Assembly: GCF_963678975.1 (NCBI RefSeq)
Contig: NC_089281.1
Coordinates: 4,923,277 to 4,987,276 of the forward strand
Source: Dysidea avara
Taxonomy: Eukaryota > Porifera > Demospongiae > Dictyoceratida > Dysideidae
Length of the DNA stretch: 64,000 nucleotides
Direction: 5' to 3'
Shown: in pieces, positions 49,601 to 60,983 of the stretch
Layout: the number at the start of each line of letters is the position of its first letter
Position numbering within the stretch: position 1 is the stretch's first letter
The notes under the pieces: model-generated
What the model was told of the DNA's origin: nothing
The model's database searches: none
The model's input: the letters and a program-made list of their open reading frames with translations, nothing else
Translations under genes and position numbers: made by a program

Positions 49601-52600
49601 CTTCAGGTTGCTTACACAAAAATGTAACAGTCATGTCACATGACAATTTTGTCACTCATTTAAGACAATGATTTCCAACATTAGCTTTAGCTGATGACCT
49701 GCTAACTACAACATTAGTCAGTTTGAGATATTTGTATCACGTCTGATCATTTTACTGCTCTGTTTTCACAAGCCACCATTATAATAAACTTTATCTAATC
49801 AAATCGTTCACCTACAGCCCACACCATAAGCACATACAACCACGGTTAGTCTTAGTGTACACACACATATATACAGGTGTACAGCATATACAGTTATCAG
49901 CTTACATCGGTGGCTTGGCAAATTTGGCTATTTGTAGATCTTTCAGCCGAATCAGTTCTTTGAGCTTGGGATATTCCTCAAACCTGTCCTCCAAGCCTGT
50001 AAAAGAGAACACAATGCCACATCTACATACAAACATACTGTGTACCTAAAATAAAAGTACCCTACCATTATGGTATCTACTGTAGCTCACATTCAGACGT
50101 ATACCTACTACTCTGTATCTACTGCCAACAACGTACATAGCAGTACATGTATAAGGACAACTATAGTTGATATATCAGTTAGACCATTTTTGCATAAGAA
50201 AAGAATATTTACAAGACATGACAACCTTTCAACAGTACAAAAATTATAAACCTTAGACTACATTTTTATGGTGAATTGCACAATTCGTTCAACAAGAAAA
50301 TGATCAAGCAGGGAACCAGAACATACAGGTATATCATGCCATTTGACAGGATTTTTATTAAATATTAAACAGCTCTAATGCCAATATTCTGGATAACAAT
50401 TGCAAAAGCTCACAGTCAAAATATTGCAGTATACTTTATACAGTAGTCTTGTACTAGCCTGCATCGTGGATGAAGTTTTGTGGTCGTTGTCCGGTGTCCA
50501 CAAAGTGTTGAGAGTAGTCGTTGTGTGGGTTGGAGCTATGAGTACCTTTGAGGAATACTGTAGAGTCTTTGTACATCGTCTCCTCCTGTATGATGTGACA
50601 AACATGTTTTCTACGATATTGTACACTACATATATACATGATATAAACATTAAACTGGAAATTTAAAATATCACATTATATAGAGCAGGGTGAAAATAAT
50701 AGTCCACCATTAGCAATCTGCTGATAAAATTAGCAAGATTGCTGTCCGTTTCCTTTCTGGTCTGAGACCAACAAACGGTAGGTAAATACAGTGGACCCGG
50801 ACCCACGGGAATCCAACTCTTCTTGGAATTTTATACACTTCACAATATTCTATACTTGTACTGGATACATAGAGATGGACCGATACCACTTTTTACCAAT
50901 ACTTCCGATACGAATATTTGTACTGAAATTATCTGCTGATACCAATTCCGATATCGATACTAAGCATTGAAGCCTAGACAAGTTTATTATAGAAATTTCA
51001 TTGTTGTGATATGTAGCTAGCTATTAAAATATCACAGTAATTGATTGATCTCAGTTCAATCAAGTTTTAAAATATTCATTAACATGATAAACATCATTGT
51101 GGATTACTAATTTCTTGATTTGGGATAGTTTTCTTGTAAGCTTATTGATTAGGCAATTAATTGCGTGGGTGACCGATAATTGTACTACAGTGGAACCTCT
51201 CTTATCTGGGCGGTCTGGTACACACTACTGTTCGTATCTCAGAAATGCCTGTAACTAAGAATAACATGCTATTATGCTAAAGTGACTAACTTAAATACAA
51301 GTAATGTTGTTATTGCTATCAGTTAGTGGTATGCAGTTTAGTGGGCAGAGGGGAAGTCACTACAGAGCATTCATGGTCACTCCCCTGGGCTGTAAAATCC
51401 ATTATCACCCAGCAACCAAGTGGTAGTTATTATTAGTATAATAAACAAGCCACCAAACAGGTAAACAGCAACCTTTAGGCTCCCTCCTTGTGTTTTCATC
51501 TAATCCAAACTTCATTATGGTCAATAAACTACAAGCTACATGACTAAGTTGGGCTGTCCGGACAACGGTGTCCTGACAGGACAATGGTGCCCGGATAATA
51601 GAGGTTTGGATAAGGGAGGTTCCACTGTATGTTTGTTACAGCTTTGCAACCAAACCTTTTCATGAAAAAGCAAGCCAAGTAGTAGTCATAAACTTTCTTG
51701 AGGAACAACTACATTGCCATTAATTACAAAGGATTCACGTGCTCTAATATATTAGAATACACAAGGAGCAATTGTAGCAATATTTGGAAAAAAGTAACAA
51801 AGGCTTTGTTTCGCTGCTCAACTAAGTTACTGATTGGCTTAACTAAGTTATTAGCTACTGGAAACTTAGCTAGAGATAGTTTAATAAAAGTGGCGAGTAT
51901 CTACTGGTGGTATCTGTATCTTGTATTACCAATACCGATCCAGTGGTATCGGCATCAATACCAATACTGGCACCGGTATTGGTCCACCTTTAGTCTTGCA
52001 TGGCCAATCCACTTTTCCCCCCATCACGCATGGTGTCTCGCACGGTGTTTACACCAATTAGAAATTTTAAGTGCCTCTGAAAAAATGTCGGAAGCTGACC
52101 GCATTTATAGGCCACTGCCTGCTGCACAATCAGCATACTAGGCCTACTAGACAGATGCTAAAAGCATGATGGGGCGAGCCTGAGTTGTGTAAAAAGTGAT
52201 GCAGCATCAACTGTATTTCCATGAATAGCGTTTAATGTGTGTGTTCGTAGCTATATCTACAGAAATGCTCAGGCTACTCTAGAGGTAGCTGGAGAAAGGT
52301 GAAAAAAGTTCAAGTTGGGAGGCTCAGTGGCCTGCCAGTATATAGCTACACAACTGTGTGGAAGCATAGTCAGCTAGAACTTATCTCTCTGTCTTCTGCA
52401 GTTTCATTGGCCAACTGCATGCTCTCTTCTGCGAGTGTACATGACGTCTATCAGGTGTCTACTTGCTTGTGCTTCATTGTGGCATTTCTGCTGCCGTCCT
52501 CGCCCTGTCTTGTTCTCTCCCTGCCTTCTTCTAAGACGATCTTCTTTGTCTATGTAGATAACAAGTTGTAACCCACATGACAAATTCTAAGCCAAGTGGT

Positions 52601-55600
52601 GCAAATATAGCCTTTTTCGTACAGGAAGCTTTCGTGAACGTGACGTACGATTCACTCGGGCATTCAGCAGCCAGTGTTCCCTACTCGCCCTGTCTCGTTC
52701 TCTCCCGGCCTTCTTTGTCCATGTCAATGTAGATAAGAATATTAAATTGTGAGCGAAGTGACAAATTCTAAGCCACGTGGCACACTTTTCCGTGTTCGTT
52801 ACGTAAACTCATGGGAATGGTCAGATGTACGGTCGTACGTACAGTTGAGCGGGGCTGTCCGTGTTCGCTACGTAAACTCTCAGGAATGGTCAGACGTACG
52901 GTCGTATGTACAGTTGAGCACTACCAGTGTGGGGCAGTCCGTGTTCGTTACGTAAACTCTCGGGAATGGTCAGACATATGGGTCAGATGTACAAGTGACC
53001 ACTGCCATTTGTGGGGCTCGCTCAGGCTCGCTCCAATTATGCCGCCTAGCTACTAGAGTAGTTTAGAAGCATTGTGAAAACGCACCGTATGAAGTCTGGT
53101 TGTCGAGCTGCTGGAACTTGCTTAGCTAGTAATCACTATTTCCCTGCAATATTAATTTGTTTGCACAATATTTCTAAACTTTAGTAGCTAGACCATACAA
53201 TAGACTAGTATGCTCATTGTGCAGCAGTTGCGAGTGGCCTATAAATGTAGTCAGCTTCAGAAACTTTTTCAGAGGTGCTTATAACATCTAATTGGTATAA
53301 ACATTGTGCAAGACACCATACGCAATGGGGAAAAAAGTGGATTGGCCATGCAAGATTACTTGCATAGGTACCTAGTACAAGTATAGAATATTGTGAAGTG
53401 AATAAAATTCCAAGAAGAGTTGGATTCCCGCGGGCCCCGGGTCCTCTGGCCCACTGTTTTTACCTACCCATCAAAAAAGGCAGCTATAGTTTATCACTAC
53501 CTGTGTTTACATTTGTTGCTAGGTGATAAAACAGGCTGGGAGGGATTACAATGTACCATAGTGTACACAAGACTTAAGGACAATTGGGTTATGGGGTTAT
53601 GGGCTGTCAGACAACCATCTAGTTGATCTGTATATTTTTGAAAGCTTATTGTCACCCCTGTTAGAGAATGTCACAGCCTTGTGGTATTGTGTAGCTGGCT
53701 CAATGGGAGCATATCAGATTGGAGGTTAAGTTTCCAATAGTCAACCATGATGGATCACTACTGTACTTTACTGCCAGACTACTTACAATAGAATAATAAA
53801 TAGCTCTATAATATTTAACAACAAATCGAATACTGCATTTACTTGGTTAAATGCCGCACTTTCAATAGTAGCCCCACCCGAGTTGTACAATGATCATTTT
53901 GAAAAATAAGGGCTGCAACATCATTTTCGAGTGGTCAAGCTCGAATAGTCACCATTAGAACTAAGGTGATAAATGCCACGGCATTTAACTAAGTAAAAAT
54001 AGACAATTTTGGTACTATATATTGTACTGTATAGGCAGAAATTTTCGCTGGACATTTTTTTGTGGAAAGTTTTCACATATTTTTTATTCACAAAATCCCA
54101 GAAACAATCATTAACTTATGATTACATTTTACAAAGCTGTCATCACTCAAGAAATATGGGAAATTTCTATACTCAAAAAATTCCTTATAAAGCAGTGAAG
54201 CTGTTGTACTGTAAATGCTTGAAATAAGCACAGACAAATAGAGGTGTACCAATAATCGGATCGGCTAAAATATCAGCCACCGATGGTATCGGTACAGAAC
54301 GGCAGGAGGACCGATATCGCAACCGATATTTATACAGTAGGAATAGTTTGTACATAAACAGATTATGCATTGGTTTTCTACGTTACCCATGTGGCAGTGG
54401 CTTATTGTTCACTCTGCAACAAGTTACAAGAAACCATACAAATACACGCAATTCTAGTGTTTGTTGCTGGAAAGCTTATTACAGTCTCTACAAATGAAGC
54501 AGTTATAGAGTACCTTTGTAATAAAAAGAAGGGTCACAGGATAGCCAAGGAAACTTGCTGTACCAGCTTTCTCACAAGCCATTAGAATGCAGATAAAAAC
54601 AGAAATATCTGTGTAAGGCTTCATGGGAGTATACATAAAAATGTTTGTGGGTATCTAATTGTCTGGATTGCACAATAGAAACTCAAGCTGTACACCTGTA
54701 CACTTTTATTTGTTTAAAACTATAATGCAAATATCGGCTTGACTATCGGTTATCGGCTTCTTTTGGTGGCATCAATATCGGATATCGGTACATGCCAAAA
54801 ACCCATATCGGTACACCTCTACAGACAAATATTCTAGAGGACAGAGAACAATACTGTATTTGATTAGACATTTGTAAAACTTGCTCAAACATTGTATAAA
54901 TTTTTACCTTGAAACACTGTCAAGTCCGACTGGCTTTTTGTTCTGGGAGAATTGTCTATCAACGGTGAATACATTATGATTGGATATCACATCCAAGCAA
55001 AATGGACCATGGTCAGACAAACACCATCAGATATGCCACAATTATTCCAAACTCTGATATATTGAAGTTCTTTATACCGTATAGTGGCACAAAGATTTTA
55101 TTTTCGCAAACAGTGGCTAGCTGTCGTAATTAAATTTGCACTTATTTCATCTCATGTGTTTTTGTGCAGGAGTTTCGTGTCCTCTCGCTTACCGTCATGA
55201 AGCAAGAACAAACTGCATATCCTTGAGAGGGTGCATAAAATTTTATTTTTGCAGAGAGTTATGTTCACGGAAATTTGTTCCACACTCTTAAGATTCGTGA
55301 TAAATTATTATAGATGTGGCTATACGGTATGGACTATTAAGCTAGGGATGGAATTTATAGATATGAGCACACATACAATATAATGAATTTGGCATCAAAT
55401 TGAATTGCATACTAACAATGTAGCACACAGGTGGATTAATCAACAGGCTTCTGTATGTCCCCACACCTAACACTGAATTCATAAAATTAATGCTTGCAAC
55501 AAAACATAAAATAGGAATCTTTTAAAACCTCAACACATACACCCATCAAAGGCTGTACTATTGTACATCTAATACAGTACTTGTAGTAGATATTTCTATT

Positions 55601-58600
55601 ATACTTTCTCACAAATAAATATTGATCAGAAACCAGCAATACCTTCATGGTGCCTAGGCAGTCACTACAGTATTGGTCAGATAACCAAGCCCAAAAGTGC
55701 CTACCTCAAACGTTTCCAATACCATACAAGAAATTTTGAAAATTTGACAAATCTACACTTCACCAGTATTGATGAATTAAACATTGCCAAAAATCAACAA
55801 ATCACATGATCTAAACACGTACTTTAGGGGGGCTTATGGATGTTTCACTAAAATGATGAGTTCAACTGATTTGTCAAATTTTTTTCCTGTTGTACGGTGC
55901 TGCGGCAAAAAATTATTTTAAAAATATTTTGTGGAATAGTTAACTGATGCCTGATGCCTTCAGATAAGCATAATTCTAAGGCTACAGGCTTGACTTTTTC
56001 ACTGTTTGATGTCACTTCAGCCCTTTTGGCATATACCACAGTATGGAGAATGCATGCTTCATGGACTTACCTGTGTCCTCCTTTGTGTCGCATTTATCTT
56101 TGCTGACAGCACAAGGTGTTGATTTGTGGTACCAACATGAGATGGTTCCCCAAGTCTGTAATGGGAATTGTCTGAGTTTCCATTGTGACTGGATTTGATT
56201 GCAGAGTCCTCCTAGTGTTCTTTATTTGTAATGTTGTGTAACAGGCTGAACATAGCTGAAAACGAAGCGTAATGGCGACTTCACAATTTAAGTAGTTGAT
56301 AGCTGGGGCATGCATTCAGACAAAAGCAATAACCTTGGCGCCATTCTTTCTTCTAATGCGGTATGCACAGATTTACTAGTCATATAATAATGGTAAACAA
56401 ACAAGTACAAGGAAAATAAGGAATTTTAAGTTCGATTAGGAATAAAAAGTAGTGAAACAAGGGAGGTCATCTACAGCAGTATATCTTCAGGTGTAGGTAA
56501 CCTCTCCTATTTCACTACTTTTATTTCTTTGATCCCTGAACTTCATAATTTTTCTTTACATGTATACTAAACAAGCACACTAACAACAAGTAATATAGCA
56601 ACTACTAAACACTCACATCACTGTCAGTGTCCTTCTTGTAATCCCTTCTTGATCTATCCTCTCTCCCCCTACCACCATGTCTGGACTGCCTGTGTGCACA
56701 ATATGATAGTAAACCACTGTACTAGATGGGATATTAAATATGGAGTAATCATATTACAACAACATCAATGACAATTATCATATTACTGGAATCTGAACCT
56801 AGATAACACGGGACCAACCCTAGGCATCAAGGTGCTAGTTTAATTTACTAATGGCAAAGTATTACTTCATTGAGTCCTTCACATGTGTCTGGATTATGTA
56901 CATAGAGTAGGTATCCTCATTTCCTATGAACAATTTCTAGTATATGATGTAGATACCCAGAATCAACAATGTACAGTGAAACTACCCACCTCAATAATAA
57001 GGCCACCTAGTTTGTTTGATATAAGGTACTCTAATGCGCTAATTGATATAAGGCTCCCAGAGCCCTTCTTTCAGTTTCCCAACACTTTGCGTGGCTTTTA
57101 TAACCAAGAAACAAACACTACATTATGTATACTTCTCGTGAATGTGACAAAATACTTCATAATAACGATGCTAATTTCAGGCACCATGTTTTATTGTGCA
57201 ATCATACATAGTAGTGTATCATAGGGCCATGACACGTGACCAACCTCCTCTGGCCACATCTGCAGGACAAAACTGGTAAAACTAACACAATATTTGGGGC
57301 CAGCTGAGCACACAGTCAAGGTGTCACTGCAAAAGTTGCTGCTCCCATGTACCTACGTGCCTATAGTTCTGGCAATATACTTCATACTTTTAGCAGCCAC
57401 TATACTATGCATGCTTCAAATAATGCTGGAATAATTGATATATTCCTACACACCTTTCAAGAAACTCATAGTGTATTTATGCTAATTGTAAATACCTGCA
57501 ATAGCAACTAGCCAGGTATTAATTTGTTGAAAGCCTTGCCACTTTGTTTTGTGGCCAGATTAATGAGGTTTTCAGTAATAGGGGCACCTCACTATTAAGG
57601 CCACTGATCACCAGTGACGTTGCTACGCTGGAGCCCACTAGGGCCTGTGCACCACTGTCAGCTTTCCAGACCCTATTGTCGTCGGTAAATCTTGTAACTC
57701 GCATGATGCGACATGACAATCTCTCACAATACTACCCCCATAACTTTCAACCACAAAAATTGTCACTGTATGTACTAATCTCCCTTGTCTTGGCTGATAT
57801 TTTGCTATAAAAAATAATGTACAATTACACAAGTATATCTAAAATTCCATTTAATACCCACTATCACATGATCACAAGTGTAAGTGAGACTACGCCAAGT
57901 CTCATATCACATCAAGAAGATAATGCTACTCTATGCTGGGGTGCTGAGTGAGGCAATCTTGATAGAAGATGTGAAGACTGTCAATATGAAGCTTAAAATT
58001 TTAATGCCTGCTAATACAAAGAGATTGCCTGACAATATTGGCTACGAATAAAAGATGATGGTGACAGGAGTTAGCATAAAGAATGAAATATCATCTAAGT
58101 GAAAGGGATACATGTGTATTCCTTTTAATGCACACTGTGACTATAAGATAGTCTAGGTACAGAGCTCATGTGGTACAAACAATAAAAGTTGTTAGCAATT
58201 GAAGATTGAATCCTGAAGAGTTGTGAAATCAGGTATAATTGTATGATAGTTGCGCAACAGCATTAGGTTGTAGTGCCAATAAGCTGCATAGCAGTACAGT
58301 TACATAGTTAGGTACAGCCATACACTTAAACAAGTCTTATATACAAATGTATGAAGAGTCCATAGTAAGATAGACTCATATCATGTGTATTTATATTTGC
58401 ATGGATGGAGTTAATGAGAGTGTGGTGCCTTACCTAGACCTCACCATCACTGAAAATCTAGCTACGCCACTGCTTATTAATTAATGAGGTTTCACTGTAT
58501 CTACTGATATTCACAAGCACTGACAAAAATTTACACACACGCACGCACACACAGACTACTTACCTGTACTTGGTGGGATTTAAGCGATATAATAGTCTCT

Positions 58601-58784
58601 TATACTCATCCTGTTCACGACGACCATTTACTTGCTCAGCAATTTCATTCTGTGGACAGTTCAACAAGTGGGACAGCAAACTGCGTCGTTGTTTTGAATG
58701 CTTCCTACACCTTGCAATACGGATATTTACAATACCATCCTTGTTAACAATTGGAGCTGTATCATGTTTGCTTGCAGATGCCAT
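43665..58784 (-). CDS. METTL14: METTL14, m6A methyltransferase non-catalytic subunit, ten exons
   Basis: Exons on the minus strand: 58784..58564, 56689..56617, 50585..50459, 49996..49906, 49500..49356, 46580..46488, 45954..45847, 45679..45581, 45455..45344, 43882..43665. All phases join, giving 428 residues (human about 456). Exon 2 is Arg-rich ([15 protein letters not shown]). Residues from 99 read [14 protein letters not shown] and [20 protein letters not shown], the METTL14 hallmark before the MT-A70 fold. DPPLEEY (195-201) replaces the METTL14 EPPL motif. [41 protein letters not shown] and TIRPGWLTLGP follow. The tail is a short RGG-type arm ([12 protein letters not shown]). It would pair with METTL3 in the nucleus to place N6-methyladenosine on mRNA, binding RNA rather than catalysing. 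The intron after exon 3 uses a GC donor. An in-frame upstream ATG (58805) could add seven residues. Confidence 0.95.
44544..44754. mobile_element. MITE in METTL14 intron 9
   Basis: CGTACACAAGGAAACTTTAACG at the left is mirrored by TCAAAATTTCCTTGCGTACG at the right. The arms continue through AGAAAAATTGATGAATT. No coding. Confidence 0.8.
44989..45297. mobile_element. hAT-type MITE in METTL14 intron 9
   Basis: Left TAGAGGTGCACTACTTTTAG; right end, reverse complemented, TAGAGGTGTACTGGATTGG. The 8-bp duplication is ACAACTAT/ACAATTAT. The decayed locus at about 26418 shows the empty site ACAACTATTACCCTCTTG. Confidence 0.92.
46152..46372. mobile_element. mariner-type MITE in METTL14 intron 6
   Basis: Termini ACTGTATATGTAGGAATTTTCG and, reverse complemented, ACCGTATAGTGGGAAATTTTTG, with TA at the right flank. 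It is missing at the paired position near 27240. Related elements lie at 54.0-54.2 and 55.08-55.33 kb. Confidence 0.78.
46812..48271. mobile_element. 1.46-kb foldback element in METTL14 intron 5
   Basis: The left arm (46812..47140) begins TAGTATAGCGGC. The right arm (47810..48271) ends GCCGCTATACTA. The arms share long blocks such as GCACTTTTTCATAAA, CCCTGAGGCAGTAATTAA and GATTGTATACAA in inverted orientation. Inner edges carry tandem GGACT/AGTCC repeats (CCAGTCCAGTCCACCAGTCC). The right arm holds a further insertion of about 100 bp with its own inverted ends (GCAAAATTTGATAAATTTA, 47893..47985). The spacer has a 26-bp duplication (ATTATGCCAAGAGAGAGAAT). The decayed locus lacks it near 27500. 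No transposase. Confidence 0.88.
48741..49159. mobile_element. MITE with TIRs of about 70 bp in METTL14 intron 5
   Basis: GTGTATTAGTCCATGATTAATG at the left and, reverse complemented, GTGTATTACCCCTTGGTTAATG at the right. The arms run on through TCAGTAATTGTTTGTTTA/TAAACAAATAATTACTGA. The paired interval at about 27.8 kb lacks it. Confidence 0.82.
50870..51992. mobile_element. hAT-type element nested in the left TIR arm
   Basis: TAGAGATGGACCGATACC at the left and TAAAGGTGGACCAATACC (reverse complement) at the right. The body matches 33971..34618. The flanking 8-mers no longer match, so the target duplication has decayed or the join is rearranged. Confidence 0.85.
51188..51627. mobile_element. 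pogo-type MITE nested in the hAT element
   Basis: TA-flanked (51186-51187, 51628-51629). Left CAGTGGAACCTCTCTTATCT; right end, reverse complemented, CAGTGGAACCTCCCTTATCC. The sister hAT copy at about 34268 lacks it, giving a clean empty site. Confidence 0.92.
52791..52990. repeat. three tandem units of about 67-80 bp
   Basis: TCCGTGTTCGTTACGTAAAC starts each unit (about 52791, 52858, 52938), followed by GGAATGGTCAGA and GTACGGTCGTA-type text. It is the internal repeat of the 2.67-kb element. Confidence 0.85.
53841..53994. mobile_element. small MITE
   Basis: ACTTGGTTAAATGCCGC at the left, GGCATTTAACTAAGT at the right. 154 bp. Confidence 0.75.
54239..54821. mobile_element. hAT-type MITE with perfect 8-bp target duplication
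   Basis: Termini TAGAGGTGTACC and GGTACACCTCTA. Both flanks are CAGACAAA (54231-54238, 54822-54829). 583 bp, no transposase. It sits in METTL14 intron 2. Confidence 0.95.
55075..55329. mobile_element. mariner-type MITE in METTL14 intron 2
   Basis: TACCGTATAGTGGCACAAAG at the left and TGTGGCTATACGGTA at the right, about 255 bp. Same terminal style as 46152..46372. Confidence 0.75.
56060..56400 (-). repeat. dispersed repeat, copy in METTL14 intron 2
   Basis: Minus-strand match to 17440..17780 (AACGAAGCGTAATGGCGACT region, GACACAAAGGAGGACACAGG). Confidence 0.65.
56974..58497. mobile_element. pogo-type non-autonomous element in METTL14 intron 1
   Basis: TA-flanked (56972-56973, 58498-58499). 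Left CAGTGAAACTACCCACCTCA; right end, reverse complemented, CAGTGAAACCTCATTAATTA. The interior may hold another element between about 57612 and 58473 (CAGTGACGTTGCTACGC against GCTACGCCACTG), which is less certain. Confidence 0.72.
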
Positions 58785-59470
58785 TACTAGTAGTACGTGG
58801 TGCAACTATAAACAATGTTACATCCATAATACGATAAACAACACTAAGTCTTACACCATTGTGAGAATATCAATTAGATACAGTACAAGAACACCTTGTT
58901 GTTGAGTCGACAAAATATGCTTCCATATTAAACTCGACTTGTCACTTTTTTTCCTAGTTCAACAGTTGAAGGAGTAACTCACTTATTGTTACCAGTTTTA
59001 AGCGTGAACAGGTGAGGAAACTTTTTGAAGAAAACGAAAAAAACGGCTCTTTCTTTGCAAACGGTCAACAATTTTATTCACAATTAGTAAATCAAGACAC
59101 ATTTCAATACCTGCGATTACTGAGAGTTAGCTGGGGAGTGTAGTTTTGGTACTCGAGTTTTGAAGTTCATGCATTTCTCTAAATAAAGCGCATCACTGAA
59201 ATATTAATCCCACAATCGTAAAAACTACGTAAGTATATACTGCAGCTGTACCTCGAGCTGTACAGAGAGGATGGTGGATGGGCGGGATGATCTGATGATC
59301 CAATCTTGTGGATAATTGTATATAAGTGGGAATTGCATGCAGCTAAAAGGACTATTCAAGCTACTGAGAATGTTAATATAGTTAAAATCGTAGGTTTAAT
59401 ATGTAAATCAGCTGTGAAAGTTACCATGACATCTGTCACTAGTCCCCCATGTGAAGGTGTATGTTGATGA
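58785..59470. promoter_or_regulatory. METTL14 upstream region
   Basis: Sequence immediately 5' of METTL14. No TATA box or named site can be assigned with confidence and no other exon was seen. Confidence 0.3.
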
Positions 59471-59477
59471 TCAGTAC

Positions 59478-59534
59478 CAAGAGTTCAAAATATTATAGAG
59501 AGGGAGGGTTCCCTCTATATATTATGAACTCTTG
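59478..59534. repeat. foldback element of the CAAGAGTTC family
   Basis: CAAGAGTTCAAAATATTATA at the left pairs with TATATTATGAACTCTTG, and the inner GAGGGA/TCCCTC pairs too. A third member lies at 59958..59998. Confidence 0.8.
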
Positions 59535-59539
59535 TCAAT

Positions 59540-59769
59540 AGACGATATGCACACTTTATTACTCGAACGAAAAATGATCAATTGTGGGAAAGAAGTGTAT
59601 AGCAAGCGAGATGGCCTGTCCTTAGCTCAAGTGGTGAGTTATTGCTTGAGCTGCATTTGCTTCCCATACTTTTGTATGGGACTTCCACTTTTAAGTTACC
59701 GTCGAGTTTTGCACCGTCTACACTTAATTGATCATTTTTCGTTCGAGTAATAAAATGTGCATATCGTCT
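59540..59769. mobile_element. MITE with 45-bp inverted ends
   Basis: AGACGATATGCACACTTTAT and TCGAACGAAAAATGATCAAT at the left are mirrored by ATTGATCATTTTTCGTTCGA and ATGTGCATATCGTCT at the right. 230 bp. Confidence 0.85.
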
Positions 59770-60470
59770 AGACTGATCTGTTCCACAGGGAAGTTGCAGG
59801 TACCCTGTTTCCAACTATAAGTGTTTTCCAGCAATCACTAGATGTTACATGCTAAAGGCACCACATGTAGGATGGAGCAATCACTCAGAATAGAATGATG
59901 TACATGCTGAGAAGAGTCAATTTAAGTGATTCAAACCAGGAAGCTCATACCTAACACCAAGAGTTCATACCCCTCTCTTACAATATTATGAACTCTTGCT
60001 AACACCCGGAGCTGGCCACCATAGCATACCACTAATAAATTCCATGAACCACCAGGGATATCTTTAATTAATTACGTTGCTTACTATATAGCAATACTTT
60101 TGAGAAGATAATCTTGTTTATAAACATTTTGTTGCATTGATCCCTACAAACTTTTATAATTCTCCTATTTTTTGTCTTACACAACTTTTTGTGACACAAT
60201 TCATTATTAATTTAAAAAAAGAGTGGCAGAGAGTGTAATTGTAGACATGTGCCTCTATACTAATAAACAATGTAGCCATTTTCGTCTATGTTACCCTGCT
60301 ACACACAGAGAACATGTGAAGCTAGTTACCAATCTGCTTACTCTGACTGTTGGAAGTGTGGCTTGAAAGCTACAAACAATCTTCAACATGGAGCCATGCA
60401 TCATGATGCATGTCTAATGTGAATTGAGTATTGATGAAAAAAATCTCACAAAAGGTCCATGATATGTAAT

Positions 60471-60795
60471 ATCTAATCCAAAACAGTCAAGCTGTAAAAA
60501 AAGTGCGGCCCTCAAAAAGGCTATGGTGAAAAAAGATGTGAAATCCAAGGTGGCCGCCAAGAAATGGCTGTGATGGTAGGTTAATGGTAAAAATTTTAAT
60601 AATGACAATTCAGGTGAATTTTTGTGCCGCTTGGTCTTGGCAAAAAATTCACCTGAATTGTCATTATTAAAATTTTTACCATTAACCTACCATCACAGCC
60701 ATTTCTTGGCCGCCACCTTGGATTTCACATTTTTTTCACCATAGCCTTTTTGAGGGCTGCACACTTTTTTACAGCTTGGCTGTTTTGGATTAGAT
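60471..60795. repeat. 325-bp near-perfect hairpin
   Basis: Arms of about 147 bp (60471..60617 and 60646..60795) are inverted copies with only a few differences, around a loop of about 27 bp (TTGTGCCGCTTGGTCTTGG). The outer ends are ATCTAATCCAAAACAG and CTGTTTTGGATTAGAT. No coding. Confidence 0.93.
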
Positions 60796-60983
60796 TTCAT
60801 TTCTTTTTGTATTTGTATACCCCGGCTTTGGGACTTTTTAAACCTATCTTTTTTTCTTTACCACAGGAAGAAGAAAGATGAAGTAGCTGTACTTTAAATA
60901 TTTTATCAGTAAATGTACAAATTATATAGAATTATATAATACATATATTGATTACAGAAATCTCCATGGTGGTTTCTTTGTAA

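Larger units (their letters stand above)
50789..53456. mobile_element. 2.67-kb long-TIR element in METTL14 intron 2
   Basis: Left CAGTGGACCCGGACCCACGGG; right end, reverse complemented, CAGTGGGCCAGAGGACCCGG; both then share GGAATCCAACTCTTCTTGGA and ATACTTGTACT. The arms continue (left 51993..52160, right about 53150..53350) for some 250-300 bp in all, through TGCATGGCCAATCCACTTTT and GCAGGCAGTGGCC-type text. A hAT MITE splits the left arm. The decayed locus lacks the whole element at about 29850. Confidence 0.88.
39540..53690. repeat. large segmental duplication, intact and expanded copy
   Basis: Collinear with 21480..30040 and longer by about 5.6 kb, much of it in identifiable insertions at 42874, 44989, 46152, 46812, 48741 and 50789. 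It contains CFAP68 and most of METTL14. Confidence 0.88.

Noticed and set aside
50451-50459. Canonical GT donor (CTA|GTACAAG) for METTL14 exon 3
   Set aside because: Joining from it to the next exon makes an in-frame TAG. The GC donor four bases earlier restores the conserved frame.
57544-57832. Overlapping frames on both strands near 57.6 kb
   Set aside because: They are inside the TA-flanked pogo-type element in METTL14 intron 1, with no recognisable motif.
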